The notes below the pieces were generated by a model. That model did no database searches. It was given only the letters and a program-made list of their open reading frames with translations, and was not told the DNA's origin. DNA of 64,000 bases, from positions 25,305,001-25,369,000 of the forward strand of contig NC_081823.1 of NCBI RefSeq assembly GCF_030704535.1, in the 5' to 3' direction. Positions 23,124 to 34,632 of the stretch are shown piece by piece. Each line of letters opens with the position of its first letter. Within the stretch, counting starts at the first letter, position 1. Position numbers and translations under genes: made by a program. The DNA is from Vitis vinifera. Lineage: Eukaryota; Streptophyta; Magnoliopsida; Vitales; Vitaceae.

Positions 23124-24629
23124 TTATCTTACAAGTTCAGAAATAGATGAATAAGTCCCTAAAACCCCAGCAAATGTTCCAAATAGAATTATCCCCCCAA
23201 TGCCTATCTGCTCACAGTTCCAACCCCAATTGAGATCAGAAATCTTCAAGTAACACAAGCATGGGAGCAGAAAAGAACCCGAAACGACAAAAATTGATCC
23301 AACAATTGCCATCAGGGACTCGTAATAGGGAAAATAATATGCCACAATAGCTGTGCTAAACAGCAATGCTACTCTTATAAATAATCTAACAGCTCTCTTA
23401 TTCTTGTAATTTTCTGAAATCCCGCCTTCAATGGCAGTTGCAATTGGGGTTAATACCAATGCATATCTGGCGATTGGAATAACTAAAGTCGTATAAATTG
23501 TGATTCTTGCACTAACTTTACTTGTTGGTAGATTCAAAGTTATTTCTGATTCAACCCTGTCTCCATACATTAGATATCCTACTATGGCCATTGACATGTA
23601 GGTGAGTGTTGCAAGAACAAAACTGAATAGTAAGACCTGCAAATCCATGAATGAAACAGCAAAGAAGTAGTTAGTTTTAGAAGCCGGTTTTGAAAAATGA
23701 ACACACTAAGACCTTCCAATCAAAGTTGATTATTTGTTATGATGGAGATCAATCCATGGAGTATTTATTAAGAAAATTGCAGATAGTCTCTGGCCAACAA
23801 GAGAGAAAGTAATGTGAATAATGTTGTAATTTTCTACCTTACTGAACTGGTAGCGGTCTCGCATTGATACATATATTGGAGGGATGACTGGATGTCCACC
23901 AAAGGAAACAATATACAAGCTAACTGTAATAGGTAGGCGGTCCACATTTAACAGTATCGATCCCTTCGCATGAAAGCCAACACCATTGAATGCACCGACA
24001 CAAAAAATGGAGACAAGGATGACAAGGCATGAATAAAATCCAGTGGCAGAGATATAGGAGAGAATGCTCAAGTCGGTTAAAAATATTGTTGGCAAGATTA
24101 TTAGGAATGTGATTATAGCAAATGACTGTCTTCCATCTACTGTTAATTCCCCAAGGTTGATCATGAATTCTGGAAATAGCTTACGCAAGCTGTCAACCTC
24201 CTGTATCAAAAGCCCGACAGCAACAAGATATATTTCCAAATTCATAATGATCATGACTGTGATTCTTCCTTTTGTACCAAATGCATGCCCTGCAATATCA
24301 AGGTAGCTAGTAATAGACGGATGATCAGCGGCTTCCATGCATCGTTTTAGTAAAATTCCAGTGTAAAAGGTCATAATTGCAACTAAGGAAAACAGCATCA
24401 AACTCAACCAACCTCCAGTTGAGAGGGCATAAGGGACTGTTAGATAACTCATTCCTGTGAAATGAAAATGTGCAAACAATCATGTGTCCATAAACCAAAA
24501 GAAAGAATAGAGATAGCCATTTTTTCTGAGTTTACCAAGGAATGTATTTATGCCATTGAAGCAAGCATTAATGAAACTTGATGATCCAGTGGTTCGTGCC
24601 AGTGGGATCCTTAGCTCATTGTTTGCCAT
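23124..24629 (-). CDS. AVT1-type vacuolar amino-acid transporter, intact (gene C)
   Basis: Exons on the minus strand are 24629-24536, 24454-23838 and 23636-23124, with GT-AG borders, giving 407 residues. It starts MANNELRIPLARTTGSSSF. Exon 2 encodes '…MSYLTVPYALSTGGW', a 'KRCMEAADHPSI' loop two residues longer than in gene A, and 'GHPVIPPIYVSMRD'. Exon 3 has 'VGYLMYGDRVESEITLNLP'. It is a proton-coupled amino-acid permease of the Aa_trans/AVT1 family, expected in the vacuolar membrane. Gene E (34633-36140) is its duplicate. Compared with E there are nine amino-acid differences. At seven of these C departs from the residue shared by E, A and F (for example Ile for Met/Leu in 'NLEIYL', Gln for Leu in 'LLIQE', Tyr for Phe in 'TGFYSC'). 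Confidence 0.92.
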
Positions 24630-24814
24630 TGTTTTGTATTCAGTTTAGTATCTGTATCTTCACTTCTTATGAACTCTCCATAAATAACTTCTCTCATGCA
24701 AGTAAAAGAGGGAGATAAGGGGAAAATATGAATGAATACACAGCACAAGAAGCTGCAATATGGACCATCAGAAAAGAAGAGGAAAAAAAAGACCAGATTG
24801 GCTTAACTTCTTAC

Positions 24815-24990
24815 CTTGAAGGAAGGAGCATTAGTAAACATCTTTGTCTAATTTTCTATGAAAATCAACCAGCTGTTGCTGTACCTCTTGAAGATGGGAT
24901 TACCTGCAAAGCATGTTGAAATCCAAAAGATTTTGAGGACAAATTAAAGTGGGTTTCTCCTAAAACCTATCATTGATAAATGGATTTATA
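24815..24990 (-). promoter_or_regulatory. Leader exons and TATA-like box of gene C
   Basis: On the minus strand, TATAAATCC (24990-24982) precedes a possible first exon (about 24959-24904) ending TTTGCAG|GTAATC. A second leader piece ends CTTCAAG|GTAAGA at 24815. Equivalent signals lie upstream of the other AVT1 copies. Alternative starts further upstream are possible: a conserved donor TTACTAG|GTAAGT near 25140 and TATATATA near 25423-25431. Confidence 0.5.
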
Positions 24991-25139
24991 CATATTCAAC
25001 ATTACAACTGATATATACCAGCTAGCTGTAAGTTTAAAATGCATGGTTCACAAAATCTAATCAACTCCACCGTTAGAATTGAGTGCATATCCTCACACAG
25101 TGAATCCACAAGAGTTAATCATCAAGGCATACTTACCTA

Positions 25140-25435
25140 GTAAGATAAAAGGGCAGTCTCAACATGCTTACAATAAGCTATAAACCGGAGTAGCATCAGC
25201 AGAAGAACAAGAAGATGTGCACTCGACCGAAGATTTTGTGGCGCTTTGAGAAGGACAACACAGAGGTCATGCGTAAAATACTGAAAAACTTGTTTTTCCC
25301 TTGCAAGTCCATTATGAGAGATGTTCCCAATGTTCAGAAATCATGGTATATGGTTTGTTACAGAAACCTCTGAAATTTTGGACTCAAATTAAAGAAGAAA
25401 TTGTAAAAAGAGAAGGCAGATCCATGTATATATAA
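25140..25435 (-). other. Outer 5' leader region of gene C
   Basis: Conserved with E (36650-36950) and, more loosely, with F (45925-46190). It contains a possible donor (ACTAG|GTAAGT), a GAAGAA-rich (TTCTTC on the minus strand) stretch and an upstream TATATATA. A short minus-strand reading frame is present in E here (36648-36842). Translation is unproven. Confidence 0.4.
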
Positions 25436-25567
25436 AAACATTGAATTGATGTTTGAGTATCGTACTCAAGGACTGCTGAATACTAAATGCTTCTTATCAT
25501 TTTCTCCTAATCTGGTACATAGAAATAAATTGGGAGAATTACCCAAAAGGTGAGTTAGAAAAAATAG

Positions 25568-25735
25568 CTCATACATGATGATAAGTATAGGTTGATAAAT
25601 GATGTGGCCCTCATACATGATGATAAGTACAGGTTGATAGGCAATCAAAATAACTCATACATGATGATAAGTACAGGTTGATAAATGATGTGGGCCTCAT
25701 ACATGATGATAAGTACAGGTTGATAGGCAATCAAT
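25568..25735. repeat. Four-copy minisatellite, period 42-44 bp
   Basis: Units start with ctcatacatgatgataagta at 25568, 25610, 25654 and 25696. They alternate between two endings (gataaatgatgtgg and gataggcaatcaa), so the array is a two-unit, 86-bp higher-order repeat. Confidence 0.93.
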
Positions 25736-26782
25736 GGTATATTTTTCAGCTTGAAAAAATTATTGTCACTTTTGAACAATTGACTGTTTAAAAATTTGCT
25801 ATTTTTTTTTCAAAAAAATTGAGATTTTTTAAAGAACCTTACAAAAAAAATAATTTTTAATATCTCATAAATAAAAACTATATCTTGAAGTTATTATATC
25901 GTTTTATATATAAAACATACAATTAAAAACTTTGTTATCATAATATAATGAATAATTATTTTTTACGAGCACTCATCAATTGAATAATATATAAATATTC
26001 AATTGACTAACACACACCTATTAAATGAAATAACTCACAATTATTCATTGAGTAATATAGCACGTGAAAAAATTAAATAAAAATAAATTAAATTATGTTG
26101 TAATATATTGTAATGATAGTGTATTTATATTATAAGTATAATACATTTATGTTGTACCTATGTTTTATTATAAAAGTAATAATTCTAAAAAAATTTATTC
26201 ATACCCTGTTGGTATTAACACATCATATTAATATATTAACAACATTTATTTAGTGTTTTGAAATTATTTAATAATTTTTGTATATATATATAAACTACGT
26301 GAATTCAAATTAGTATTTCATTTTATTTCAGAAATTATTTATGATATAGGTATGTTGTAAAATATGGTATGATCATACAAAATTACCATTTTTATAAAAA
26401 ATTTCATAAATTTCTTAATTAAGTTTTATTGTAATGTATTGTAATGTAAGTGTATTTATAATATTGTAATTATAACATATTTTTGTTGTGTCTATATTTT
26501 ATAATAAAAGTAATAATATTGAGGATCACCTTTTATACCTTATTAATATTCAACATATCAAATAGATTAACATCATCCACTCGATGCATTAAGAAAAAAA
26601 AATTATATGAAAATTAAAAAAAAAAAATTATATAAATTTTTTAAAATTATTTTATTATAAAAATAAAAAATGATTAAACATTCTCTATCATTTTCTTATT
26701 CTTTTTAGAGAATCTAAATGAAAAATTAAACATTTTATCTTTCTTAAATTTAATACAAAAACATAATTTATCAATTTAAAAT

Positions 26783-26830
<48 letters not shown>
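26783..26830. repeat. Compound (TA)n(TG)n microsatellite
   Basis: About ten TA followed by about fourteen TG dinucleotides. It lies inside the Mutator-like element. Confidence 0.95.
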
Positions 26831-26833
<3 letters not shown>

Positions 26834-27030
26834 ATCATCATTTTTATTATATAATTATAAAACTTATTTTTTTCTTCATAAAATTAAAAATTAGAATAAA
26901 AATAAAAAAGGTAAAAAAACAATAAATGATATTTTGAAAATATTTTTTAAAAGTGTTTTTGTTTTAAATAGTAAATTTAAATAACAAATTATATATAATT
27001 GTAAGGGTTAAACCCAAAATTTTGATTTAA

Positions 27031-27468
27031 AATTTAAATATCAATAATTACAATAAATGTATTGACAAATCAAGTGAAGTGCTTTAAATGCTTTGAATTT
27101 TAAAAGTTTTAGTTAAAGTGTAGTTTTGGTATATTAAGCCTATTAAAGTACTCCCCAAGAATTATTAAAAGATGTCACCCTTTCTAATAATTGTTCTACC
27201 TAACCCACCCTTTTGGGTAATTCTCCCAAATAAATTTGGGTAGGAGGACAATTTAAATATCAATAATTACAATAAATGTATTGACAAATCAAGTGAAGTG
27301 CTTTAAATGCTTTGAATTTTAAAAGTTTTAGTTAAAGTGCAGTTTTGGTATATTAAACCTATTAAAGTCCTCCCCAAGAATTATTAAAAGATGTCACCCT
27401 TTCTAATAATTGTTCTACCTAGCCCACCCTTTTGGGTAATTCTCCCAAATAAATTTGGGTAGGAGGAC
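27031..27468. repeat. 219-bp tandem duplication at the element's right end
   Basis: 27031-27249 and 27250-27468 are direct copies differing at a handful of positions. The unit covers the terminal 197 bp of the Mutator-like element and 22 bp of flanking DNA, including the target duplication. The duplication therefore followed insertion. Confidence 0.93.
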
Positions 27469-28017
27469 CACTGACATTTTTTTATCAATGGAGTAATTCT
27501 GGTATAATTTCATTCTGACAACTTATGAGGTTAGTAATTCAAAACATGTTAAGTATTAGTTTGATATGCATTATTGAATTATTTCCCAGTATTTAATCTT
27601 TTGAGACAAGTTATCATAGTTTGGTTCCTAGCTAAGACCTCTTTGTCTGGCTATAATTAACTTATTTGTTGATGTCATTAGTTTCATACACTATTTTGTT
27701 ATGAGACTTCTCTATAATTATCACTTCATTAAACTAAAAATACCAAGAGGTTGGTCAATTAATTTCCAGCATGCATATAAAGGAAAGGAAAAGGAAATGA
27801 TGGGAAAAAAAATGAAAATAGAAGAAGTGATTTAGGAGGAATGATTGCCTTGTTTTAGACTAGCTACCATTGCATACATGGGATACCTCATCACAATTTG
27901 TGCAATGCTTGAAATGAGCTAGAGCAGAAAATAGAATGTAAACAAATACAGTTGAATAGTCCAGCTTCATTTGTCCATAGCTTGCCTCTAACCCCAAACA
28001 TTTATATATGCTTGCAA

Positions 28018-29574
28018 AGTTTTTGGTCGAAAATTTTCATAAATTCATTGAATCATTGTACATGTTTTATACAATCAATTGTACAACAAAATAAATTGAA
28101 ATGAACCAAAGCCAATTCTCCAAAAAGGAGATATAGTATTGACATATTCTACAAGGAAATTATATGAATAGTGTATAACTAGGATTATGGTCAGAAGGTT
28201 CAACAAAAGATTGTTGATGAGATTCTTCTTTCCTAGTATGCCCTCATGAGATGGCGGATCCATTAGATACATCAATCTTGAACCATAAAGATGAAAAATG
28301 TTGCTTAGCTAACGACTTTGTAAAGACATCAACTGGTTGATTGTGTGAGAAAACATAAGAAATAGTTAGCATATCATGACAACAATTTTGTCCCTAACAA
28401 AATGATAGTTAAAGGAAACATGTTTCATTTGGAAATAGAAGATTGAGAATCAATCCATGTTAATTTGGCAGCAATGGAAGCATTGGCCCAATACTCAATT
28501 TCCATGGAAGACCGAGCCACTGTTCTTTGCTTTTTAGAACACCTAGAAATTGTAGCACCAAGACAACTAACACAAGCCGATATTGATGTAAAGTCATCCC
28601 GATTTCCTACCCAAGCAACATTGGAGTAGACAATAATAGTGAGAGGATGATAACAGCAGAGCGCAAGACCATAATGAATGTGTGCTAGAGATATCGAAGA
28701 AGTCTTTTGGCAATTGTTTAATGGGAATGTGTGGGAGAATGCATGTATTGAGCGACTTATTGACAAAATAAGTCACATCCAAACACATCAATGATAAATA
28801 TTCCATGGCACTTACAATGCTTTAATAGAAAGTAACATCAACAAAAGGCTTACTTTTGTGATAACTTTTGTGATGATGGAACAACCTCCATGCCTAAGAA
28901 GAAGTGATCGCTAAGGTCATTGTTAGAGAATTTAAAGGCAAGAGTCTGAATGAATTCTCAAATAACAGTATCAGAGTTTCCCGTGACAATCAAATCATTT
29001 ACATGTACAAAAAAGTATATTGTAATGCCACTGAAATTATGTAGAAACAATAAGGTATTAATTTACAATTGGTGAAACCAAAGGAAACGACGAAATCTTT
29101 GAACTCATTGTACCATGCTTGTGGAGCTTAGTTGAGGCCATAAAAGGGTTTTATGTAGCGTGGCATATATTAGTAGGCCTGGTGTCATCAATGAAGTTTG
29201 AGTGGTTGTGACAAGTTGGTGAATGAATAGATAGTTCAAAAAGGCATTGCTAACATCTATTGATGAATTTGTAACCACCAATTGAGAGCAACAGTTAGAA
29301 GTAGGTGAATGGTTGTAGGTTTAACCACCAGGTTGAATGTGTCATGGTTGTTTGTGCCTACAGACCCACTTGCATCCCTGTGATGTTTTGTCAAAGATGG
29401 AACTAATTCTCATGTACGATTTGTAATGATGGCATTGATTTCATTAGTTGTGGCTTCTCTCCACTTAAAGTTTGACTAGTACAGGGAGATTCAAAGATTG
29501 TGTAGGCAACGGGTGTTTAGTAGCATGATACAAGTGCTTAGGTTAAAATTTTGGTTTTATAAACGAGTGATCAT
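28018..29574 (-). pseudogene. Ty1/copia 3' end, truncated (left block copy)
   Basis: The minus strand carries, from 29574 downwards, parts of the copia reverse transcriptase ('TLHKTLYGLN', 'AWYNEFKDFV'), then RNase H with 'SKKQRTVARSSMEIEYWA' (28470-28530) and the C-terminal 'VDVFTKSLAKQHF' block (about 28270-28345), then part of a 3' LTR (28018-28250). Stops and frameshifts occur throughout. It ends abruptly at 29574, which is the break of the segmental duplication, not a natural element end. The right block copy (37612-39312) continues. Confidence 0.85.
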
Positions 29575-29982
29575 TTGGTGGGTATGGGTAGGTTAAAGAT
29601 AGGGAAGGCAACGGGACGGGTTTTTTCGGGTACCCGTCCCTAATGGGATGTGATTTAAATTTAATAAACGGGTTTGGGATGAGTATGAGATTTTTTTTAA
29701 ACCTGAGGCGGGTTCAGGTATTGTCCCATCCCGTCCTGTCCCGTCTCGTTTACATATAAAATTAAATTTAATTTAAATTTTAAAATTAATTTAATTTAAA
29801 ATTTTATTTTACTATTTTTAATATATAGATAATAATAAAAAAATTTTAATAAAATAAGTTATAAAAAATATAATAATTTTATTATTTATAAAATATATTT
29901 ATTTTAATATAATTAAAAAATTTAAAAGTAAATTTTTTTAAAAAAAATTAAATTAAAAAAAGCTAAACGAGGTGGGGCGGGC
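29575..29982. other. Junction between the two duplicated blocks
   Basis: About 400 bp not shared by the flanks of either block. It starts with a G/C-rich part ('cgggacgggttttttcgggtacccgtccc' region, 29610-29640), has an AT-rich core and ends 'gaggtggggcggg'. This resembles the ends of a non-autonomous DNA element common in plant genomes. The right block begins directly at 'ggctatttg'. It marks the tandem duplication breakpoint or an insertion at it. Confidence 0.6.
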
Positions 29983-30126
29983 TATTTGAACTTGGGTCAT
30001 ATCATGCATAAGAACTCTAGTTTAGTGGCTACAGCTTGAATCAAAGCTACAAACACTAAGTTCAAAACTTCAAAGTTATGACTTCTCCTTCTCAAGACAA
30101 AAGCTGTACTCTTTCCCTCTCAAGCA

Positions 30127-31731
30127 TTATGTTAGAAGTTCAGAAATAGATGAATAAGTCCCCAAAACCCCAGCCAAAATTCCAAATACAATTATCCCAA
30201 CAATGCCCATCTGCTCACAGTTCCAATTCCAATTGAGATCAGAAATCTTCAAGTAGCACAAGCATGGGAGCAGAAAAGAAGCCGAAGCAACAAAAACTGA
30301 CCCAACAATGGCCATCAAGGACTCGTAATATGGGAAGACATAGGCCACAATAACAGTACTGATCAGCAATGCTACTCTTATGAGCAATCTCACCGGTTTC
30401 TGATTCTTGTACTTTTCTGATAGTCCACCTTCAATGGCAGTTGCAATTGGGGCTACCAACAAGGAATATCTAGTAACTGGAATAAGTAAAGTTGTTTATA
30501 TTGCAACTCTTCCACTAACTTTACTCGTTGGTAATTTCTGATTCAACACCATCTCCATACATAAGATAGCCCAATATCGCTATTGTCATGTAGTTGAGAG
30601 TTGCCAGAACAAAACTAAACATCAAGACAGATCAATAAACACAAAAGACCAACAGTTTTAGATGTCTATTCTTAAGACCTTGCTGTATAAGTTGACTGTA
30701 AACCAAGAAAAAGCAGGCAGCAACTGCCTCTATGTATCAGTTTCAGGCTTTCGACAATGTCAATTGCAAATAATATTTTTAAGCAGTTTATATAACTGTT
30801 TCTATGGAGATTACTACACAGACTAAATAAGAAAATCGATCACATGACGATCTCTAGGCAACCACGGAGAAATAGTTTTTTCATAAGGTGTAAGTAAAAT
30901 GAATGATGTTAAAGTTTCAGCCTTACTGAACTGGCAGGAATCTCACATAGACATGTATATTGAAGGGATGACTGGGTGTCCACCAAATGAAACAATATAT
31001 AAGCCAACTGCTGTAGGAAGAGTATCGAGATTTAACAGAACACTTCCTTTTGCATGAAAACCAACACCGTCGAATGCACCAACACAAAAGATGGAGACGA
31101 CAATGACAAGGCAAGAGAATACTCCAGTGGCCGAGATATAGGAGAGCATACTCAAGTCAGTTAACAACATTGATGGTGAAAGTAATAGTCCTGTGATTAT
31201 AACGAATGACTGTTTTCCATCTAGTGTCAATGCCCCAAGTTTAATCATGAACTCTGGAAAAAGCTTTTGTAAGTTGTCACATTCTAATATCAAAAACCCT
31301 GTTGCAATAAGGTACATCTCTGCATTCATCATAAACATGACTATCATTCTTCCTTTCATACCAAATGCACGCTCTGCAATATCATAATAACTTCAAATAG
31401 ATTGATCAACTTCCATACAACGCACTATTAAAAGCCCGGTGTAAAAGGTCATAGCTGCAATTGAGAAGAAGAGCACCAAACTCAACCAACCTCCACTTGA
31501 GAGGGCATAAGGGATTGTTAGAAAACCAATTCCTGTGAATGTCAAAACAAGCAACAAAAACCCTTATCTATTACTCATGAAGGAATAGAAGAAACAGGAA
31601 AAAATGGAGAAAGAAGTGACCATGTCCCTAAGCTTACGCAGGAATGAGTTTGTGCCATTAAAACTAGCTTTCATGAAACTTGATGAGCCAGGAGTTCGAA
31701 TCAGAGGGATCCTTAGCTCGTTAATCCCCAT
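30127..31731 (-). pseudogene. AVT1 transporter pseudogene (D), duplicate of gene A
   Basis: The exon positions of gene A are conserved: 31731-31638, 31532-30922 and about 30628-30127. Four lesions are visible. (1) A TGA stop in exon 2, near 31395, where gene A has a leucine codon in 'DPSILSYYD'. (2) The donor after exon 2 is GC instead of GT (30921-30920). (3) The acceptor before exon 3 has lost its CAG through a 4-bp deletion near 30626. (4) An 11-bp deletion in exon 3 near 30532 breaks the frame. The start codon survives (MGINELRIPL). The protein cannot be made as a full transporter. Gene A remains intact, so function is probably retained by that copy. Confidence 0.93.
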
Positions 31732-31739
31732 TGTCTTCT

Positions 31740-32670
31740 TTTGATTTAATATTGCATTTAATCAACAGATTCCCATCTCCACTTCTATGAACTGTCTCTG
31801 CATGGATAACTAAATATATGGATGCATGGACAAGAAATTAGGACAGAAGTGGAAAATATGAATGAATGGTCAGAAGCAACGGGATTGTCTTTACTTCTTA
31901 CCTTGAAAGAAGCCGGATAGACATTTATCTTTTCTCTAAATTGCTATGAAAATTGACCTGGTGCTGCACCTGGTGAACATTTCGATTATCTGCACCTCAT
32001 TTTCCCACAAGCTTTCCCGAACTAAACATAGCTTAAGACAAACATACAACCATTTTCCTCAGCACTCCTTTATTTCCTTGAGCACTTGTTGACTTAAGTC
32101 AATGGGATCCTCAGCACATTCTTTGCTACTATTCCATAGTTGATTTAGTAGCACACTTAACTGTATCGTTTGTATCTTCATGTCTAACTACACCGTTTGT
32201 ATCCTCGTGTCTACTTGATGGATACCATACACATGCATGGACAAGAGAGAGAGACATAAGCAGAAAATACAAATGAATGGGAAGCCCAGGAAGTTGTTGT
32301 ATGTACCATATAAAAGGAAAAACAGAAGGAAGGAGATGTGGTTGGGTAAATTCTATATTTGAATTAGTAGCACACTTAACTATATAGTTTGTATCTTCGT
32401 GTCTACTTGATGGATACTTAATTTACACATGCATGTACAAGAGAGAGAGATAAGCGGAAAATACAAATGAGTGGGAAGCACAAGAAGTGTCAAATGCACC
32501 GTATAATGGAAAAGAAATATATAAAAAGAGAGGGGAGTGGGTGGAGCTGGGGCTGGGGGATTTGCTTGATTTCTTACGTATGAAGAAACTGGCATCTTTC
32601 CCTAGATTGCTGTGAGATCAGATATTACTTACCTGCAAAGCATGTGAATCCAAAAGATTTTGAGGAAAAA
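31740..32670 (-). other. 5' leader region of pseudogene D
   Basis: Close copy of the triplicated leader of gene A (18800-19730), with the same donor-like sites. It is not expected to be useful given the coding lesions, but it may still be transcribed. Confidence 0.5.
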
Positions 32671-33179
32671 TGACAGTGGGGTTCTTCTAAAGTGACTTTT
32701 CACATTATTTGGAGTTCAATATAGAGAATGGAGACACACCGAGATTCAACATCATAAATATACGTACCTGTACCTAGCTTTTGACAGTGGAATACAAGAA
32801 TCAAAATACATGGCTGATGAGAACCTAAGGAGCTGTAGAGTCTGTAACTTGGGTGGCAGTCCAGTAGCTAGTCTTACAAATTGAAGCAAAAGACTACTGA
32901 AGCTTATTACCTATAATGATGAGAAGACAGCCTCTACATCATTGTAAGTATTGAAGCATCAGCAGCAGAAGAAGATCAAAGAAGATCGATATACACTTAT
33001 ACTGAAGCTTTCGAGGCATGGAAAAACAAAAATAACATAAAAAAACAATTAAATCTAGCTTATCATCTACCTTTCAACCTTTTCAACTGCTTTCCAAATG
33101 TCATCTACGATTCTTAATCACTTGAAGTAGTGAATCATAGACAAACAATGGGTAGATGATTCTTACAAAAATCAATTTT

Positions 33180-33470
33180 GTAAGAAGCTACCGAGACATT
33201 ATCATATTGATGATAAGCTGCTTCCATACATGGTTTTTGTAGAACTTCCCATGGAAAAGCTCATGCAATAACTAATTCCCGTGAAATTAAAACATGTGAA
33301 ATAATTGTGTTTATAAACTGATCAAAGAAATGAGGAAGAATGGAAAGAGTAGAGGAAGCAATTTTTCTGAGTTTAGCATAGCATACCTGCAAAGTTTGTT
33401 GAAATCCAAGGGATTTAGAGGAAAAATTAAGGTAGGATTATCCTCTCTATAAACAATGGCCTTTTGATGA
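33180..33470 (-). promoter_or_regulatory. Orphan AVT1-type leader without its gene
   Basis: Matches 21670-21965 of the left block, including the TATA-like TTTATAGAGAGG and the TTTGCAG|GTATGC donor. The coding fragment B and its MITE are absent downstream: sequence equivalent to 20260 is joined directly to that of 21670 around 33175-33183, where 'gtaagaa' microhomology is visible. A promoter-like module is left pointing at a deleted gene. Confidence 0.55.
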
Positions 33471-34632
33471 AATGGTTGCTCTATTTTCTTTGATTACAAA
33501 GTGTATAAAATATATACATGTGAGGGAGGTCATGAAGCAAAAAAATTAAGCCACACTGCTTCGAGCCAATAGCAAAAAATATGAAGAAGTGGGCATGATC
33601 CAGAAATTGTGGAAAGTCCTTAATTGATTATGAACATGTGATGGAATCGATGGTTGATTCCTCAATTTTTTTTCATTATATTAAGGCCATCTTTTACTAG
33701 TACTTTTCAACATGCATGTTGGTCATTAGAAGTGGCTTTTTAAATATAAAAGAGACACCTTCTTTTATATTCATTATTAATCTTATCATCATTTAAAATG
33801 CATGGTTCATCTGGATATTAAGTTCTTGGGACACATATTACCAAGCTATCTTATCATCTCCCTCAACATTTTCAGCTGCCTTGCATGCTATCTGCCATTC
33901 TTAATTTCCAGTCTAGCTAATGGTGCGTGAGTTCCTTTCTGATTCCATTAAGAGGGGTAGTTCAAGGTCAAGCCAAAAATGAGAATATCATCTGTCAGAG
34001 AATTAAAAAAAAAAAAAAAAGAAAAAAAAAAAAGAAGAATATTGGTATAAAGAGCAGTGTGAGGAAGGGCAGATGGAAATATAGGACTTGTCATCTACAA
34101 TCTTTTGGGTCAACTGATTGTTAACCTATCAAATTTTTTGTTCTATTTTCTGTATGGGGTTTATTCCTTTTATTTGTTGATCTCACTTGCAAGAGGACCA
34201 TGTCAAAATTGAGGTGGTATATGGAGCTGCATAAGACCATTCTAGGCTATACGCTCAGCACTCTTGTTTTTTTAAGCCTCCGTTTGAGAAATATTTTCGA
34301 AATAATTCCAAAAAATAGTTTTTGAGTAGGGTTTTTAAATATCATTCTTCCATTTTTTGTACAATTGAAAATGAATAAAAAAAACTAAAAGATTTTCTCT
34401 AAAAATATTATATTTTTTGTTTTTAAGAGTAGAAAAAAATGTTTTCTGTTTGACAAACGTGTTTTCTGATTATTTTTTTTTTAAATAAAAAATTGTTTTC
34501 GAAATAAGTTTACTAGAACTCCATTTTGCAGCATGAATAGGGGATGATAAAGGAGATATGATGAAAGGACAATATGCATATATCAAGTACTCTAGTTTGC
34601 GAATTAGAGTGTCTTCAAGCACTGATCAAGCA

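Larger units (their letters stand above)
25532..27446. mobile_element. Mutator-like non-autonomous element with duplicated right end
   Basis: The left end is GGGAGAATTACCCAAAAGG. The right end is its inverse, present twice (ending at 27227 and 27446). A 9-bp target duplication, aaataaatt, lies at 25523-25531, 27228-27236 and 27447-27455. The right block has a clean empty site, one aaataaatt at about 37037-37045, proving insertion. Nine-base duplications point to the Mutator superfamily. The original element is 25532-27227 (1.7 kb). Its last 197 bp plus 22 bp of flank were then duplicated in tandem. No transposase is encoded. The element contains a four-copy minisatellite (25568-25735). Confidence 0.9.
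17040..29574. repeat. Tandem segmental duplication, left block
   Basis: Homologous in the same orientation to 29983-39135. Similarity begins at 'ggctatttgaacttggg' (17039/29982) and ends at 'gagtgatcattt' (29573/39133). The left block is longer because of a 1.9-kb mobile-element insertion (25532-27446) and a 1.4-kb segment around 20260-21670 that the right block lacks. It contains two intact transporter genes, one pseudogene and the 3' end of a copia element. Coding parts of the two blocks differ by about 1% or less where I compared them (exons at 23124-24629 against 34633-36140). Confidence 0.93.

Noticed and set aside
25568-25735. CRISPR-like array
   Set aside because: Only four near-contiguous units without unique spacers, in a plant genome. 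It is a minisatellite.
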